Positions 1 through 6,219 of a stretch of 10,988 nt of DNA are shown here, one piece after another. Positions within the stretch are counted from its first letter, which is position 1. Every line of letters begins with the position of its first letter. Under the pieces are notes generated by a model. The model worked only from the letters and a program-made list of their open reading frames with translations, did no database searches and was not told the origin of the DNA. Origin of the DNA: Perkinsus olseni (taxonomy: Eukaryota; Perkinsozoa; Perkinsida; Perkinsidae); the NCBI GenBank assembly GCA_013115135.1, contig JABANP010000945.1:1-10988 (forward strand), read 5' to 3'. Made by a program: the position numbers and the translations under genes.

Positions 1-3
1 CTT

Positions 4-157
4 CTCCTGGTGGTCTCTTTCTCGGCCGATGGAAGTTTCCGGCAATCGTTAATCATGTTACGTGATTCTTCGTGTTATCATCTGCAGTGGATTGTTCGTG
101 GTGTGGTCAACCGTAAAATGCCGCCTCCTGGTGGTCTTTTCTCGGGCCGATGGTGGT
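4..157. repeat. Direct repeat pair about 121 bases apart
   Basis: A motif beginning ctcctggtggtct and ending near ggccgatgg occurs at about 4-36 and again at about 125-157, differing by small indels. A weaker third version lies near 4811-4835 in copy B. This is the 5' edge of the duplicated segment; no gene is visible in it. Confidence 0.6.
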
Positions 158-313
158 GCCTGGCGCAGTAGACGACCAAGTTGACCTTTTCTGTGTCCCA
201 AATAACCGTCATATTATAACGGCAGACAGGCCCCGGCGCTGCATACCATACGAATATTCAGCAACTCATTGGGTGTTGAGTCATATCAATAGTAGGGAAG
301 ACCCATAGTCCGC

Positions 314-325
314 ATATTTTTACAG
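314..325 (+). promoter_or_regulatory. Pyrimidine-rich AG acceptor just before exon 1
   Basis: A T-rich run ending in ACAG lies 6 bases before the start-codon position, and is conserved in copy B at about 4998-5008. It looks like a 3' splice site for a 5'-UTR intron or for a trans-spliced leader. Which one cannot be told from sequence alone. Confidence 0.35.
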
Positions 326-331
326 CTTAAT

Positions 332-1033
332 TTGACTGTGCCGCGTGAAGACTACGAAGGTCTCAAAGAATACGCGAGACTGCTGGAACAGAAGCTGCGG
401 AAGTGCGCTGAGGAGCAAGAAAGACTTGAGAGAATGCATTCCAGAGAAATGAGGGTGAGGACCCAAACCTCCGTACGTGATTGTTGTCACTGCCATTATC
501 TACTCCTTTAACTGAATACCGAGCTCTCTGTTGTCAGCATCGTCAGAAGCTCTACGACGAGGACTTAAAAAAGCTTCGTCGACTCTTGTACGATGAGAGT
601 CAGCGGGAAGAGAAGTTGAACAGGTCTTGGCTACGCCTCAGACAGCAATGGCGGGGGCTAATCGCCTCAATGCAGAATACCAGAACGGTGAGCAGGAATA
701 AGATCCTTTTCTTCATACGTTCGGGTTAGAACGGGTGTCACGGGATCACTGATCAGGTTAAAAGAATATCCTCGTTCTCGTGGCCGTGGACGTGTTTGAG
801 GTCTACATCACCAACTTCCGGTCCAACCAGTCCCGATGTGGTCGTACGCAGTCCGACCGACTCAACTCTAGTCCCCCCCTAGAGTATCAGAAGTACACAG
901 ACGCGTTCCGTGGATTGATTCTTCGAGAGTGGTATTATCCTCTCTTCAGGGCTTCGAAGCCGAGATTACAGACAACGACAGCAGCTCTGGTACTCCCTAC
1001 TCAATCCCAGAGGCCGCTCGAGATGTCTCCTGA
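332..1033 (+). pseudogene. Copy A of a small multi-exon coiled-coil gene, start codon lost
   Basis: The exon model is inferred by comparison with copy B. Exon 1 (332-454, 41 codons) is charged and helix-prone, containing REDYEGLKEYARLLEQ. It ends at a GTGAGG donor. Exon 2 (538-687, exactly 50 codons) follows a TTGTCAG acceptor, begins HRQKLYDE, and ends at a GTGAGC donor. Both joins are phase 0. A third frame (757-882), after a GATCAG acceptor, is Ser/Pro/Thr-rich. A fourth (950-1033), after a strong CTCTCTTCAG acceptor, is short and acidic and ends in TGA. How exons 3 and 4 join is not resolved. Copy B starts with ATG where this copy has TTG at 332-334; the next in-frame ATG is near the end of exon 1, so this copy is probably dead or N-terminally shortened. 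I do not recognise the family, and no function can be assigned. Confidence 0.5.
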
Positions 1034-1162
1034 GCTGTCCATGAAGGACACGGGAGCGTTCCACAGTTTTTAGAGTTAGCATATCTCCCCGACCCATTAT
1101 TTCGCCTCTTACGTATGAGGAAGATGTCATTCACATCCTGGATTTAAGAGGGAGTTGTAGCA

Positions 1163-1177
1163 CAGCTTTTAAAGCTG
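1163..1177. repeat. Odd-centred palindrome (7+1+7) in copy A only
   Basis: Arms cagcttt and aaagctg flank a single t. The aligned place in copy B (about 5896-5922) is not palindromic and has extra bases. There is no third arm, so it is not a full member of the 22-base class. Confidence 0.5.
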
Positions 1178-1227
1178 ATGAGCCAATCATCTCCAGAATG
1201 TTGAGTTTGTCACGAGGTAACATAGTT

Positions 1228-1306
1228 CTAGCCGCTAAGGTGTGTAATAATCATCTAAGGGCTAGCTAATTATTAATTAGTAATTATTACACACTTTAGC
1301 GGCTAG
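1228..1306. repeat. Hairpin with 24-base inverted arms, MITE-like
   Basis: The arms are 1228-1251 and 1283-1306, complementary over 24 bases with one mismatch, starting ctagccgctaa. The 31-base AT-rich loop holds three TAATTA units with 1-base spacers (1267-1286). The hairpin starts 10 bases after homology between copies A and B ends. No convincing target-site duplication flanks it. A related ttagcggctag end occurs near 1992-2002, so a longer element (1228 to about 2002) is also possible. Confidence 0.65.
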
Positions 1307-1333
1307 ATTTTTAGCCTCCTAGCCCAAGGCTGA

Positions 1334-1365
1334 TGAGCCTGAGTGACTCAGGCTCAGGCTGAGTC
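1334..1365. repeat. Palindrome 11+1+11 followed by a third arm
   Basis: Arms 1334-1344 and 1346-1356 are exactly complementary around a single g. A further direct-orientation arm, ctgagtc, follows at 1359-1365. It resembles the 22-base class but with a longer inverted part (net gain about 20). Confidence 0.6.
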
Positions 1366-1399
1366 GTGCTGCGCGACAACGCACCAGGAGGAGGACAAC

Positions 1400-1525
1400 A
1401 TGAGCATAGGTAGAGGAATCCACAAAGATACACTTCACGCAATGGTAGACAGTGAAGGTCGTGCGTTCTCGGTGATCGAACTATCTCAGTGGAGAAAAAT
1501 GCGCCCTGCAACCGGTGCTGCTTAG
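1400..1525 (+). CDS. Small ORF, unknown (41 aa)
   Basis: An ATG at 1400, in a purine-rich context, opens 41 codons including IHKDTLHAMVDSEGRAF. The composition is protein-like, but the length alone is not significant and no family is recognised. It could be an exon of the same gene as the frame at 1608. It may equally be chance. Confidence 0.2.
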   Translation: MSIGRGIHKDTLHAMVDSEGRAFSVIELSQWRKMRPATGAA

Positions 1526-1607
1526 CCAGGGAGCACGACACCATGACTCCAAGTTAGTCGTGGATCCTTATATTATGCGCAGCTACAAATGAGGCATAGA
1601 ACTCGGA

Positions 1608-1814
1608 ATGCCCCTACGCGGTGATGAGACACTTCAGGTCCTCAGATTGCTACCTGCCGATTCCTGGTTTTCCTGGGATCGACTTCGTGTCACGAAGAAC
1701 ATGACGAGGCTTTGCGATCGTGTCCTGTTTGGGATCAACGGTGTTGAGATTGACTTGAAAAATTTCAAGGCTGGGTTGCCTGAGCTGTTCAGGGTGAAGG
1801 AGGTGAGCTGCTGA
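1608..1814 (+). CDS. Hypothetical ORF or exon (68 aa)
   Basis: Sixty-eight codons start at an ATG and include LRLLPADSWFSWDRLRV and FGINGVEIDLKNFKAGLPE. The mix of hydrophobic and charged residues is protein-like. A GTGAGC sequence at 1801, identical to the exon-2 donor of the duplicated gene, lies in phase 0 just before the stop, so the true exon may end at 1800. A strong T-rich acceptor (tctattttttag) ends near 1974. Family and function are unknown. The antisense frame over the same bases reads less like protein. Confidence 0.3.
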   Translation: MPLRGDETLQVLRLLPADSWFSWDRLRVTKNMTRLCDRVLFGINGVEIDLKNFKAGLPELFRVKEVSC

Positions 1815-2139
1815 ACGCATTTTCGAGATCCGAAGTCCAAAAATCTTCGATTAATCGTGGAACCGGTGTCTCGTTCTTAGAGCAGCCCTTAGATTCAAAA
1901 CCGCTTCCGCATCGTGCGTTAATTGTCGGGAGACCACGGAAGTCTTGCTCTTTTTTGGGGGTCTATTTTTTAGCCGAAGGGATGCTGTGCGTTAGCGGCT
2001 AGCGGACTCATCTGACCAAGGCTCCTCTAGATAAATCTCAGTCATGCTCGGTCTATTGTTTTAGGTAGTTACGCTCCGCCGGACTCCGGCGGTTCCGGTC
2101 GTACATACTAATGATCGTGTTGTGAGCAATGACAGAACA
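1815..2139. other. No gene seen; short palindromes
   Basis: No convincing coding frame. It holds an even palindrome cgattaatcg near 1848, a T-rich splice-acceptor-like run ending near 1974, a tagcggctag motif near 1993-2002 matching the arms of the 1228-1306 hairpin, and a GC-rich 7+3+7 palindrome at 2076-2092. Confidence 0.4.
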
Positions 2140-2400
2140 ATAGTCAGCAACTCATGGGGAATTGCGTCATTAATTGAGCACTATTAGCGGGGATAGCTGG
2201 TGTTTCCGATATTCCCGTGGACCAGAATCCCGTCCAACCAGCTCTGATGTGCTCGGGCTCAGTTCTTCTCACTGAACTCTAAAACCCACCGAGCTCACCA
2301 GAGATGGAGAGACTCACTTTCGGACTCCCCGAGTGTCGCAGTATTCTCTCGTCAGGGCACCGGAGCTGAAATGGTGGTCAGGGACGCCACTCTTGTCGGG
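2140..2400 (+). pseudogene. Decayed third copy (C) of the duplicated gene
   Basis: Two landmarks of copies A and B recur in order. One is the leader motif cagcaactcat (about 2143), which in A lies at about 258. The other is the exon-3 motif gtccaaccag plus the following Asp-Val codons (about 2232-2252). A CTCGTCAG acceptor near 2353 is followed by a frame beginning Gly-Thr-Gly-Ala-Glu, against Gly-Phe-Glu-Ala-Glu in exon 4 of A and B. Exons 1 and 2 are absent: the leader runs almost directly into exon-3 sequence. The similarity is patchy, so this is an inference from motif order. Confidence 0.4.
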
Positions 2401-2797
2401 TGATCAAGTCTTTGGCCTTGACTAAAGACTCATTCGGGTTTCAAATGGACCTACAAAGATACCATCATGCCGCGACGTCATCGGAGGTAAGCTGAAGGGA
2501 TATTCCTCTTCTCTCACCTTCCCATTGTTGCCTGCTCCAAACGATGAGCATCAACCAGGAACGTTTTGCAGCCGGAAATAACTAGGCGCACCGGAGTTTT
2601 CGGTGGGCCAGAGATCACTATCACGAAGGCGTACCAGCTGCGAGTTAATCTTTTCTCGCTCCAGGGGCGTTCGAGAACCTATCGCCTGTGTGGCCTGCTC
2701 AAATCAAGACCGGATGTAAGACCATCAGCAAAGTTTATGCTAGATGGATTGCCGGCAACGTTTTGTCGTACATTATGAGTCGGCGCGTCCTGGGTAG
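2401..2797. other. Unassigned region with possible upstream exon
   Basis: A 7+10+7 inverted repeat lies near 2408-2431, and a donor-like GAGGTAAGC near 2486. The plus frame over about 2700-2795 contains SKVYARWIAGNVLSYIMSRR. It would run into the next coding frame only by a frameshift or intron near 2795, where an 8+12+8 hairpin sits (2779-2786 and 2799-2806). No firm gene call. Confidence 0.3.
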
Positions 2798-3043
2798 GGC
2801 GCCGACCAGACATCTGCTACAGAGAGACAGCTCCGTTTGCTCATGGCAAAAGAGATGGTGCGGAGGCGGGAAGTGGAGCAAGCCTGCGACAGACTTATGA
2901 ATAAAATAGCGACTGAGATGGCGACTGAGATGATGACTGAGATGGCGCTCGAGATGGCAGCCCGGAAGGCGTCTGAGATGGCAGTTGAAGTCGCGTCCGA
3001 AATTCCATGGGTAGCTAAGGTGCCACTCATGGTTTGTGTGTGA
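2798..3043 (+). CDS. Glu-Met-repeat coiled-coil ORF, probably one exon
   Basis: The frame is open from 2798 to a stop at 3041-3043, with no ATG at its start; the first ATG is at 2843. It contains MAKEMVRRREVEQACDRL followed by a run of four-residue units of the type Ala-Thr-Glu-Met, an amphipathic helical or coiled-coil pattern. The repeat is visible in DNA as units of actgagatggcg. Near its 3' end are GTAGCT and GTGCCA donor-like sites. A pyrimidine-rich acceptor ending at about 3117 opens the next frame, so it may splice to the ORF at 3075-3224. No family is recognised. An antisense frame of 113 codons over the same repeat is a shadow rich in His and Ser. Confidence 0.4.
   Translation, partial: GADQTSATERQLRLLMAKEMVRRREVEQACDRLMNKIATEMATEMMTEMALEMAARKASEMAVEVASEIPWVAKVPLMVCV
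2909..2991 (+). repeat. Tandem 12-base coding repeat
   Basis: Imperfect tandem units of (g)actgagatggc encode successive Thr-Glu-Met-Ala tetrapeptides. Units at the 3' end have diverged (gcgctcgag, gcgtctgag). This is an in-frame minisatellite, likely to vary in copy number. Confidence 0.65.
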
Positions 3044-3074
3044 CACAGTTAGGGTTGGACAATCATCATAATTC

Positions 3075-3370
3075 ATGAGTCCGGTAGGTCGTGTGCAGAA
3101 TCTTGCCTCATTGCAGGTTGGTGGTGGATTATGGACCAGTGATGCGCAAGCGCTCGAGAAGCAGTATAGTACACTCCGGAACCGCTACGCTTCAAGGGAC
3201 GCCCTTGCACTGAGCGACTTTTGAAAAGTCACTTTTCGATCGTGAATGACTCCACGCGATGGACTCTTGGGCCTTCTCAGGCACTCGAGCTGGCCAGGGC
3301 AAAAACCGAAATTGACGAATTGACGAGGAAGCTCAAGAAGTCAGAGGGTGGAATGTTCGAACGTCCATAG
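3075..3370 (+). pseudogene. Coding frame interrupted by a 14-base palindromic insertion
   Basis: An ATG at 3075 opens 49 codons (including LEKQYSTLRNRYASRDA) that end at a TGA at 3222-3224. That TGA lies inside the 22-base structure at 3216-3237. Beyond it, a different frame is open for 44 codons to a TAG at 3368-3370 and includes ALELARAKTEIDELTRKLKK, a clear coiled-coil pattern. The two halves are out of phase by exactly the 14 extra bases of the structure (3223-3236). The simplest reading is one ancestral frame, itself perhaps an exon downstream of the Glu-Met-repeat ORF, that the insertion broke. The family is unknown. Splicing around the site is an alternative. Confidence 0.45.
3216..3237. 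repeat. 22-base inverted footprint, octamer gacttttc
   Basis: Perfect member. Octamer bases 1-7 are followed by the full reverse complement and then bases 2-8. The hexamer actttt recurs at exactly +14, with its inverse centred between single-base spacers g and c. It sits in the coding frame at 3075-3370. Confidence 0.9.
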
Positions 3371-3583
3371 TTTTGTTACAAGAATTGACAGAAAATGATC
3401 ATCCCCAGCTGGTTTCACAGTGTTTTACTCATCGCAGTGTAATGGTTACACCTTCTCTCGTGCAAGCTTGACGAAGGTGGCGGCGAGACTCTTGACCCGA
3501 GAGTGCGATTGTAGCCTATTCTGAATTACCAGTGAGAAATCCTTGCTGAAAACCTAAGTATGTCAAACCCTAATTTTATTACT
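3371..3583. other. No gene seen
   Basis: AT-rich sequence with stops in all frames and no protein-like stretch. A weak 5+7+5 inverted repeat (actct/agagt) lies near 3489-3505. Confidence 0.4.
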
Positions 3584-3614
3584 GCGTGCATATTCCGGCC
3601 CGGAATACGCACGC
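3584..3614. repeat. Palindrome 15+1+15
   Basis: The arms are 3584-3598 and 3600-3614 around a single c, with one mismatch (a against c). The inner 8 bases on each side are perfect (tattccgg/ccggaata). There is no third arm. Confidence 0.75.
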
Positions 3615-3645
3615 TTGGTACATTTAAGTTTAGATCACTCGACAT

Positions 3646-3667
3646 ACTTGGAATCCAAGTCTTGGAT
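3646..3667. repeat. 22-base inverted footprint, octamer acttggat
   Basis: Perfect member. Cttgga at 3647 recurs at 3661 with its inverse between, spacers a and t. Confidence 0.9.
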
Positions 3668-3693
3668 GCGTCCGTTCTTACCGTTAACCCTTG

Positions 3694-3715
3694 GTTACCG
3701 GCGGTAACTTACCGC
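3694..3715. repeat. 22-base inverted footprint, octamer gttaccgc
   Basis: Perfect member, 26 bases after the previous one. Ttaccg at 3695 recurs at 3709, spacers g and c. A further ttaccg lies upstream at about 3678. Confidence 0.9.
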
Positions 3716-3760
3716 TAACAACGCATTCAGACCTCTACATTTCTGAATCTTGTACGTTGA

Positions 3761-3979
3761 AGTGTAGGTACAAGAGGAGAGTCCGAGACAACAGTACGGG
3801 ATTTTGGAGCATCTTCAGTCGATGGTTGTGGCCGGCATGAAACGTTATGAGGAATTTCGAAAGCTCTTGATAGTGGTGTTGTTAATATAATGGTTGAGGA
3901 TATAGAAGGGGGCATCTTCAATATGCTCCCGTACTACGTGTCACAAGTTTTGCTTTCAAACGCAGGTATCACGACTTGA
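3761..3979 (+). pseudogene. Protein-like frame with one internal TGA
   Basis: One plus frame reads from 3761 to a TGA at 3977-3979, broken only by an in-frame TGA at 3848-3850. The first part includes ETTVRDFGASSVDG. The second includes GISKALDSGVVNIMVEDIEG and NMLPYYVSQVLLSNAG, which reads much more like protein than the antisense frame (3727-3921). A GTATCA donor-like site lies near the 3' end. It may be a relic with one nonsense mutation, two exons, or chance. No family is recognised. Confidence 0.3.
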
Positions 3980-4109
3980 GGCTCACGGAGCGGTCCTCCC
4001 GCAGTCGGTTGGGAAAACTATTGGGGTATAGGAGCTTTGCGTTTGGAGAAGCTCAAACTATGATAAGCTCTCATTGACAACATGAAGGTTCAACAAGCAA
4101 CCTTCAAGG

Positions 4110-4131
4110 CTGCTAAATTAGCAGCGCTAAT
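4110..4131. repeat. 22-base inverted footprint, one mismatch
   Basis: The octamer is ctgctaat. The first arm and inverted arm are perfect; the third hexamer is cgctaa instead of tgctaa (substitution at 4125). Both outer and spacer bases obey the rule. Confidence 0.8.
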
Positions 4132-4360
4132 TGGGGTCACACCCCTCGAACTTCGAATTTTGCCCATAACTGCTCAACAACCACGGTTATGCAGATATCG
4201 GCGATTATCGCAATGTGACCGAAGATAATCTCAGGAGAATTATGGATTGATGAAGTCGCTATTGTACTTACATGCTGGCAATGATTGGATAGCAGTCCCG
4301 GAGATCAATTCTGTACAACTGCCGGCGTGAATAGACCATACGGTGTTGAGCGTGACAGCG

Positions 4361-4382
4361 GATGAGATTCTCATCACGAGAA
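4361..4382. repeat. 22-base inverted footprint, one mismatch
   Basis: The octamer is gatgagaa. The third hexamer is acgaga instead of atgaga (substitution at 4377). Its last bases overlap the next footprint, which starts at 4378. Confidence 0.75.
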
Positions 4383-4399
4383 GTTACTTCTCAGAAGTA
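4378..4399. repeat. 22-base inverted footprint, octamer gagaagta
   Basis: Perfect member overlapping the preceding one. Agaagt at 4379 recurs at 4393, spacers t and c. Confidence 0.9.
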
Positions 4400-4633
4400 G
4401 CCGTGGGGCCCGAAGGGCGGATAGTCTTTGAAACAGATGGTGCAAGAGTCGCCCGGAAGCACAGGTAACAGCAATGATCTCCATCAACGTTTCACCGTCA
4501 ATGACACTCAGAAACGACAGGAGCACTCTGCAGGTCACGAAGTCGGGCCTCGTTCTGTTCAGCTATCACGAAATCTTCTACCAGAGCCTCTCTGATGATA
4601 GACGTAGTAAGAGGCCTCGAGAGTGTAAAGTGG

Positions 4634-4655
4634 CCCTGAACTTCAGGGCCTGAAG
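4634..4655. repeat. 22-base inverted footprint, octamer ccctgaag
   Basis: Perfect member. Cctgaa at 4635 recurs at 4649, spacers c and g. The left arm extends to a 9+1+9 palindrome (4632-4650). Confidence 0.9.
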
Positions 4656-5014
4656 GCAGCATCACTCCCGGTGCTGCCTTGAATGGCGTCTCAGCTTAAT
4701 TGAGCCTATTGCTGGTATGTCTTGTGGCAAAGTGATGACAGTATCGGCAGCATAACGTGATCTCTGAAGTGGTTTGTCGATGGTTTGTTCAACCGTGTAA
4801 GTGTCGCTTTTCCTGGTGGTCTTCTCTGAAAGCCTATGCAATGGACGACCAAATTGACCTTTTCTGTCCCAAATAACCGTCATATTGTAACGGCAGACAG
4901 ACCCTATTTACCGAAGCCCTATGCTGCATACCACGAATATTCAGCAACTCATTGGGTGTTGAGTCATATCAAAAGTAGGGAAGACCCATAGTCCGCATAT
5001 TTTTACAGCTTAAC

Positions 5015-5766
5015 ATGACTGTGCCGCGTGAAGACTACGAAGGTCTCAAAGAATACGCGAGACTGCTGAAACAGAAGCTGCGGAAGTGCGCTGAGGAGCA
5101 AGAAAGACTTGAGAGAATGCATTCCAGAGAAATTAGGGTGAGGACCCAAAGTTTGGGTCCCAAACCTCCGTACAGATTTCCTCGTTCATGCCGGCGCAGC
5201 GTCCCGTTGTGATTGTTGTCACTGCCATTATCTACTCCTTCAACTGAATATCGAGCTCTCTGTTGTCAGCATCGTCAAAAGCTCTACGACGAGAATTTAC
5301 AAACAATTCGTCAGCTGTGGTGCGACAACAGGGAATGGAATGACAGGAGGAAATCCTTGCAGAACATGAGAAGAGAGCATATGAGTGCTCTGGCCGTCCA
5401 GTCTCTAGATAACCGGACAGTGAGCAGGAATAAGATCCTTTCTTCATATTTTCGGGTTAGAACGGGTGTCACGGGATTACGAGCAGGTTAAAAGAAGATT
5501 CTCGTTCTCGTGGCCGTGGACGTGTTTGAGGTCTACATCACCACCCACTCCCCGTCCAACCAGTCCCGACGTGGTCGTACGCAGTCCGACCGACTCAACT
5601 CTAGTCCCCCCCTAGAGTATCAGAAGTACATAGACGCGTTCCGTGGATTGATTCTTCGAGAGTGGTATTATCCTCTCTTCAGGGCTTCGAAGCCGAGATT
5701 ACAGACAACGACAGCAGCTCTGGTTCTCCCTACTCAATCCTAAAGGCCGCTCGAGATGTCTCCTGA
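5015..5766 (+). CDS. Copy B of the small multi-exon coiled-coil gene
   Basis: Exon 1 (5015-5137) starts at an ATG 6 bases after a T-rich ACAG acceptor. Its 41 codons are highly charged and helical (MTVPREDYEGLKEYARLLKQ), and it ends at a GTGAGG donor. Exon 2 (5270-5419) is exactly 50 codons, begins HRQKLYDE and ends Asn-Arg-Thr at a GTGAGC donor. Both joins are phase 0. After a GAGCAG acceptor, a third frame (5487-5615, 42 codons) is Ser/Pro/Thr-rich. An acidic fourth frame follows a CTCTCTTCAG acceptor (5683-5766). In the third frame the extra 3 bases relative to A keep phase, and one of the A/B substitutions there is synonymous. Exon 3-4 joining is unresolved. The product would be a small soluble protein of about 110-160 residues with an N-terminal coiled coil. 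No family or signal peptide is recognised. Confidence 0.5.
5144..5165. repeat. 22-base inverted footprint in intron 1 of copy B, octamer acccaaac
   Basis: Perfect member. Cccaaa at 5145 recurs at 5159 with tttggg between, spacers g and t. Copy A has the bare octamer at 461-468 at the aligned place, so the difference here is exactly +14 bases. Confidence 0.95.
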
Positions 5767-5957
5767 ACTGTCCATGAAGGACACGGGAGCGTTGCACAGT
5801 TTTTAGAGTTAACATATCTCCGCGACCCGTTGTTTCGCCTCTTACTTATGAGGAAGATGACACTTAGATTCTGGATCTAAGAGGGAGTTGTAGCACAGAT
5901 TTTAAAGAATTTTTGATGAACCAATCATCTCCAGAATGTTGAGTTTGTCACCAGGAG

Positions 5958-5983
5958 ATATTCGGCAGCCGAATATTTCGGCT
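5958..5983. repeat. Variant footprint at the right edge of copy B
   Basis: A 9+1+9 palindrome (5958-5966, 5968-5976, centre a) is followed directly by ttcggct (5977-5983), the third arm. It obeys the octamer rule (attcggct), except that the inverted copy runs two bases further, giving +16 instead of +14. Confidence 0.75.
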
Positions 5984-6219
5984 TCAACTGCCGCCCGGGC
6001 GTGATACATAGTCTTCGGAATGCCCGCCGGTTTACCGCGACGGACTTGGCGGTATACCAGAGATGCCGAAACAACTTTTCCGGAATTGTCTCCGCACTTC
6101 GTAGTAAGTTAAACCCCACGCGAACCCAGAGCACTCCGTATGAGCAAAGGTCGCGGGTTTTGCACGAGCTAAAATAACAATAGCATCTGAGTAATGCGCT
6201 CTAGCGTCACGGTATGAAC

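Larger units (their letters stand above)
59..1217 (+). repeat. Duplicated segment, copy A
   Basis: This stretch aligns end to end with 4755-5955 in the same orientation. Long identical runs flank the exons, for example the block around 245-330 against 4921-5010 and the block around 835-1000 against 5567-5735. The two copies differ by scattered substitutions and a few indels. Homology stops abruptly after the shared tail ending at 1217 (5955 in B). The start is less sharp because the first 70 or so bases are only loosely alike. The spacing between copies is about 4.7 kb. Confidence 0.9.
3980..4754. other. Relic-rich region with small frames only
   Basis: No long gene. Short protein-like plus frames are present: 4082-4228 (ATG, 48 codons, including KAAKLAALIGVTPLELRILP), about 4336-4470 (including VGPEGRIVFETDGARVARKH) and 4474-4653 (ATG, 59 codons, including KSGLVLFSYHEIFYQSLSDD). 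Several carry a 22-base footprint inside them or end at one, as at 4634-4655. A 9+10+9 hairpin follows at 4653-4680, and an 8+8+8 hairpin lies at 4083-4106. None can be called a gene with confidence. Confidence 0.35.
4755..5955 (+). repeat. Duplicated segment, copy B
   Basis: Partner of 59-1217 in the same orientation. Compared with A it has about 45 more bases in intron 1, part of them a 22-base footprint. It keeps the ATG, and has a different exon-2 interior. The right edge abuts a palindrome (5958-5976), as copy A's right edge abuts the 1228 hairpin. Confidence 0.9.

Noticed and set aside
780..1073. 97-codon plus frame in copy A (shorter in B)
   Set aside because: Copy B has a stop partway and most A/B differences change residues in this frame. 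The exon-3 and exon-4 frames, with good splice sites, explain the conservation better.
1228..1306. hAT-type 8-bp duplication around the hairpin
   Set aside because: The eight bases on the two sides differ whether the element is taken to start at the c or the t of its arm.
2735..3076. 113-codon minus frame over the Glu-Met repeat
   Set aside because: Its His/Leu/Ser repeats are the reverse complement of the coding minisatellite; the plus frame is the sensible one.
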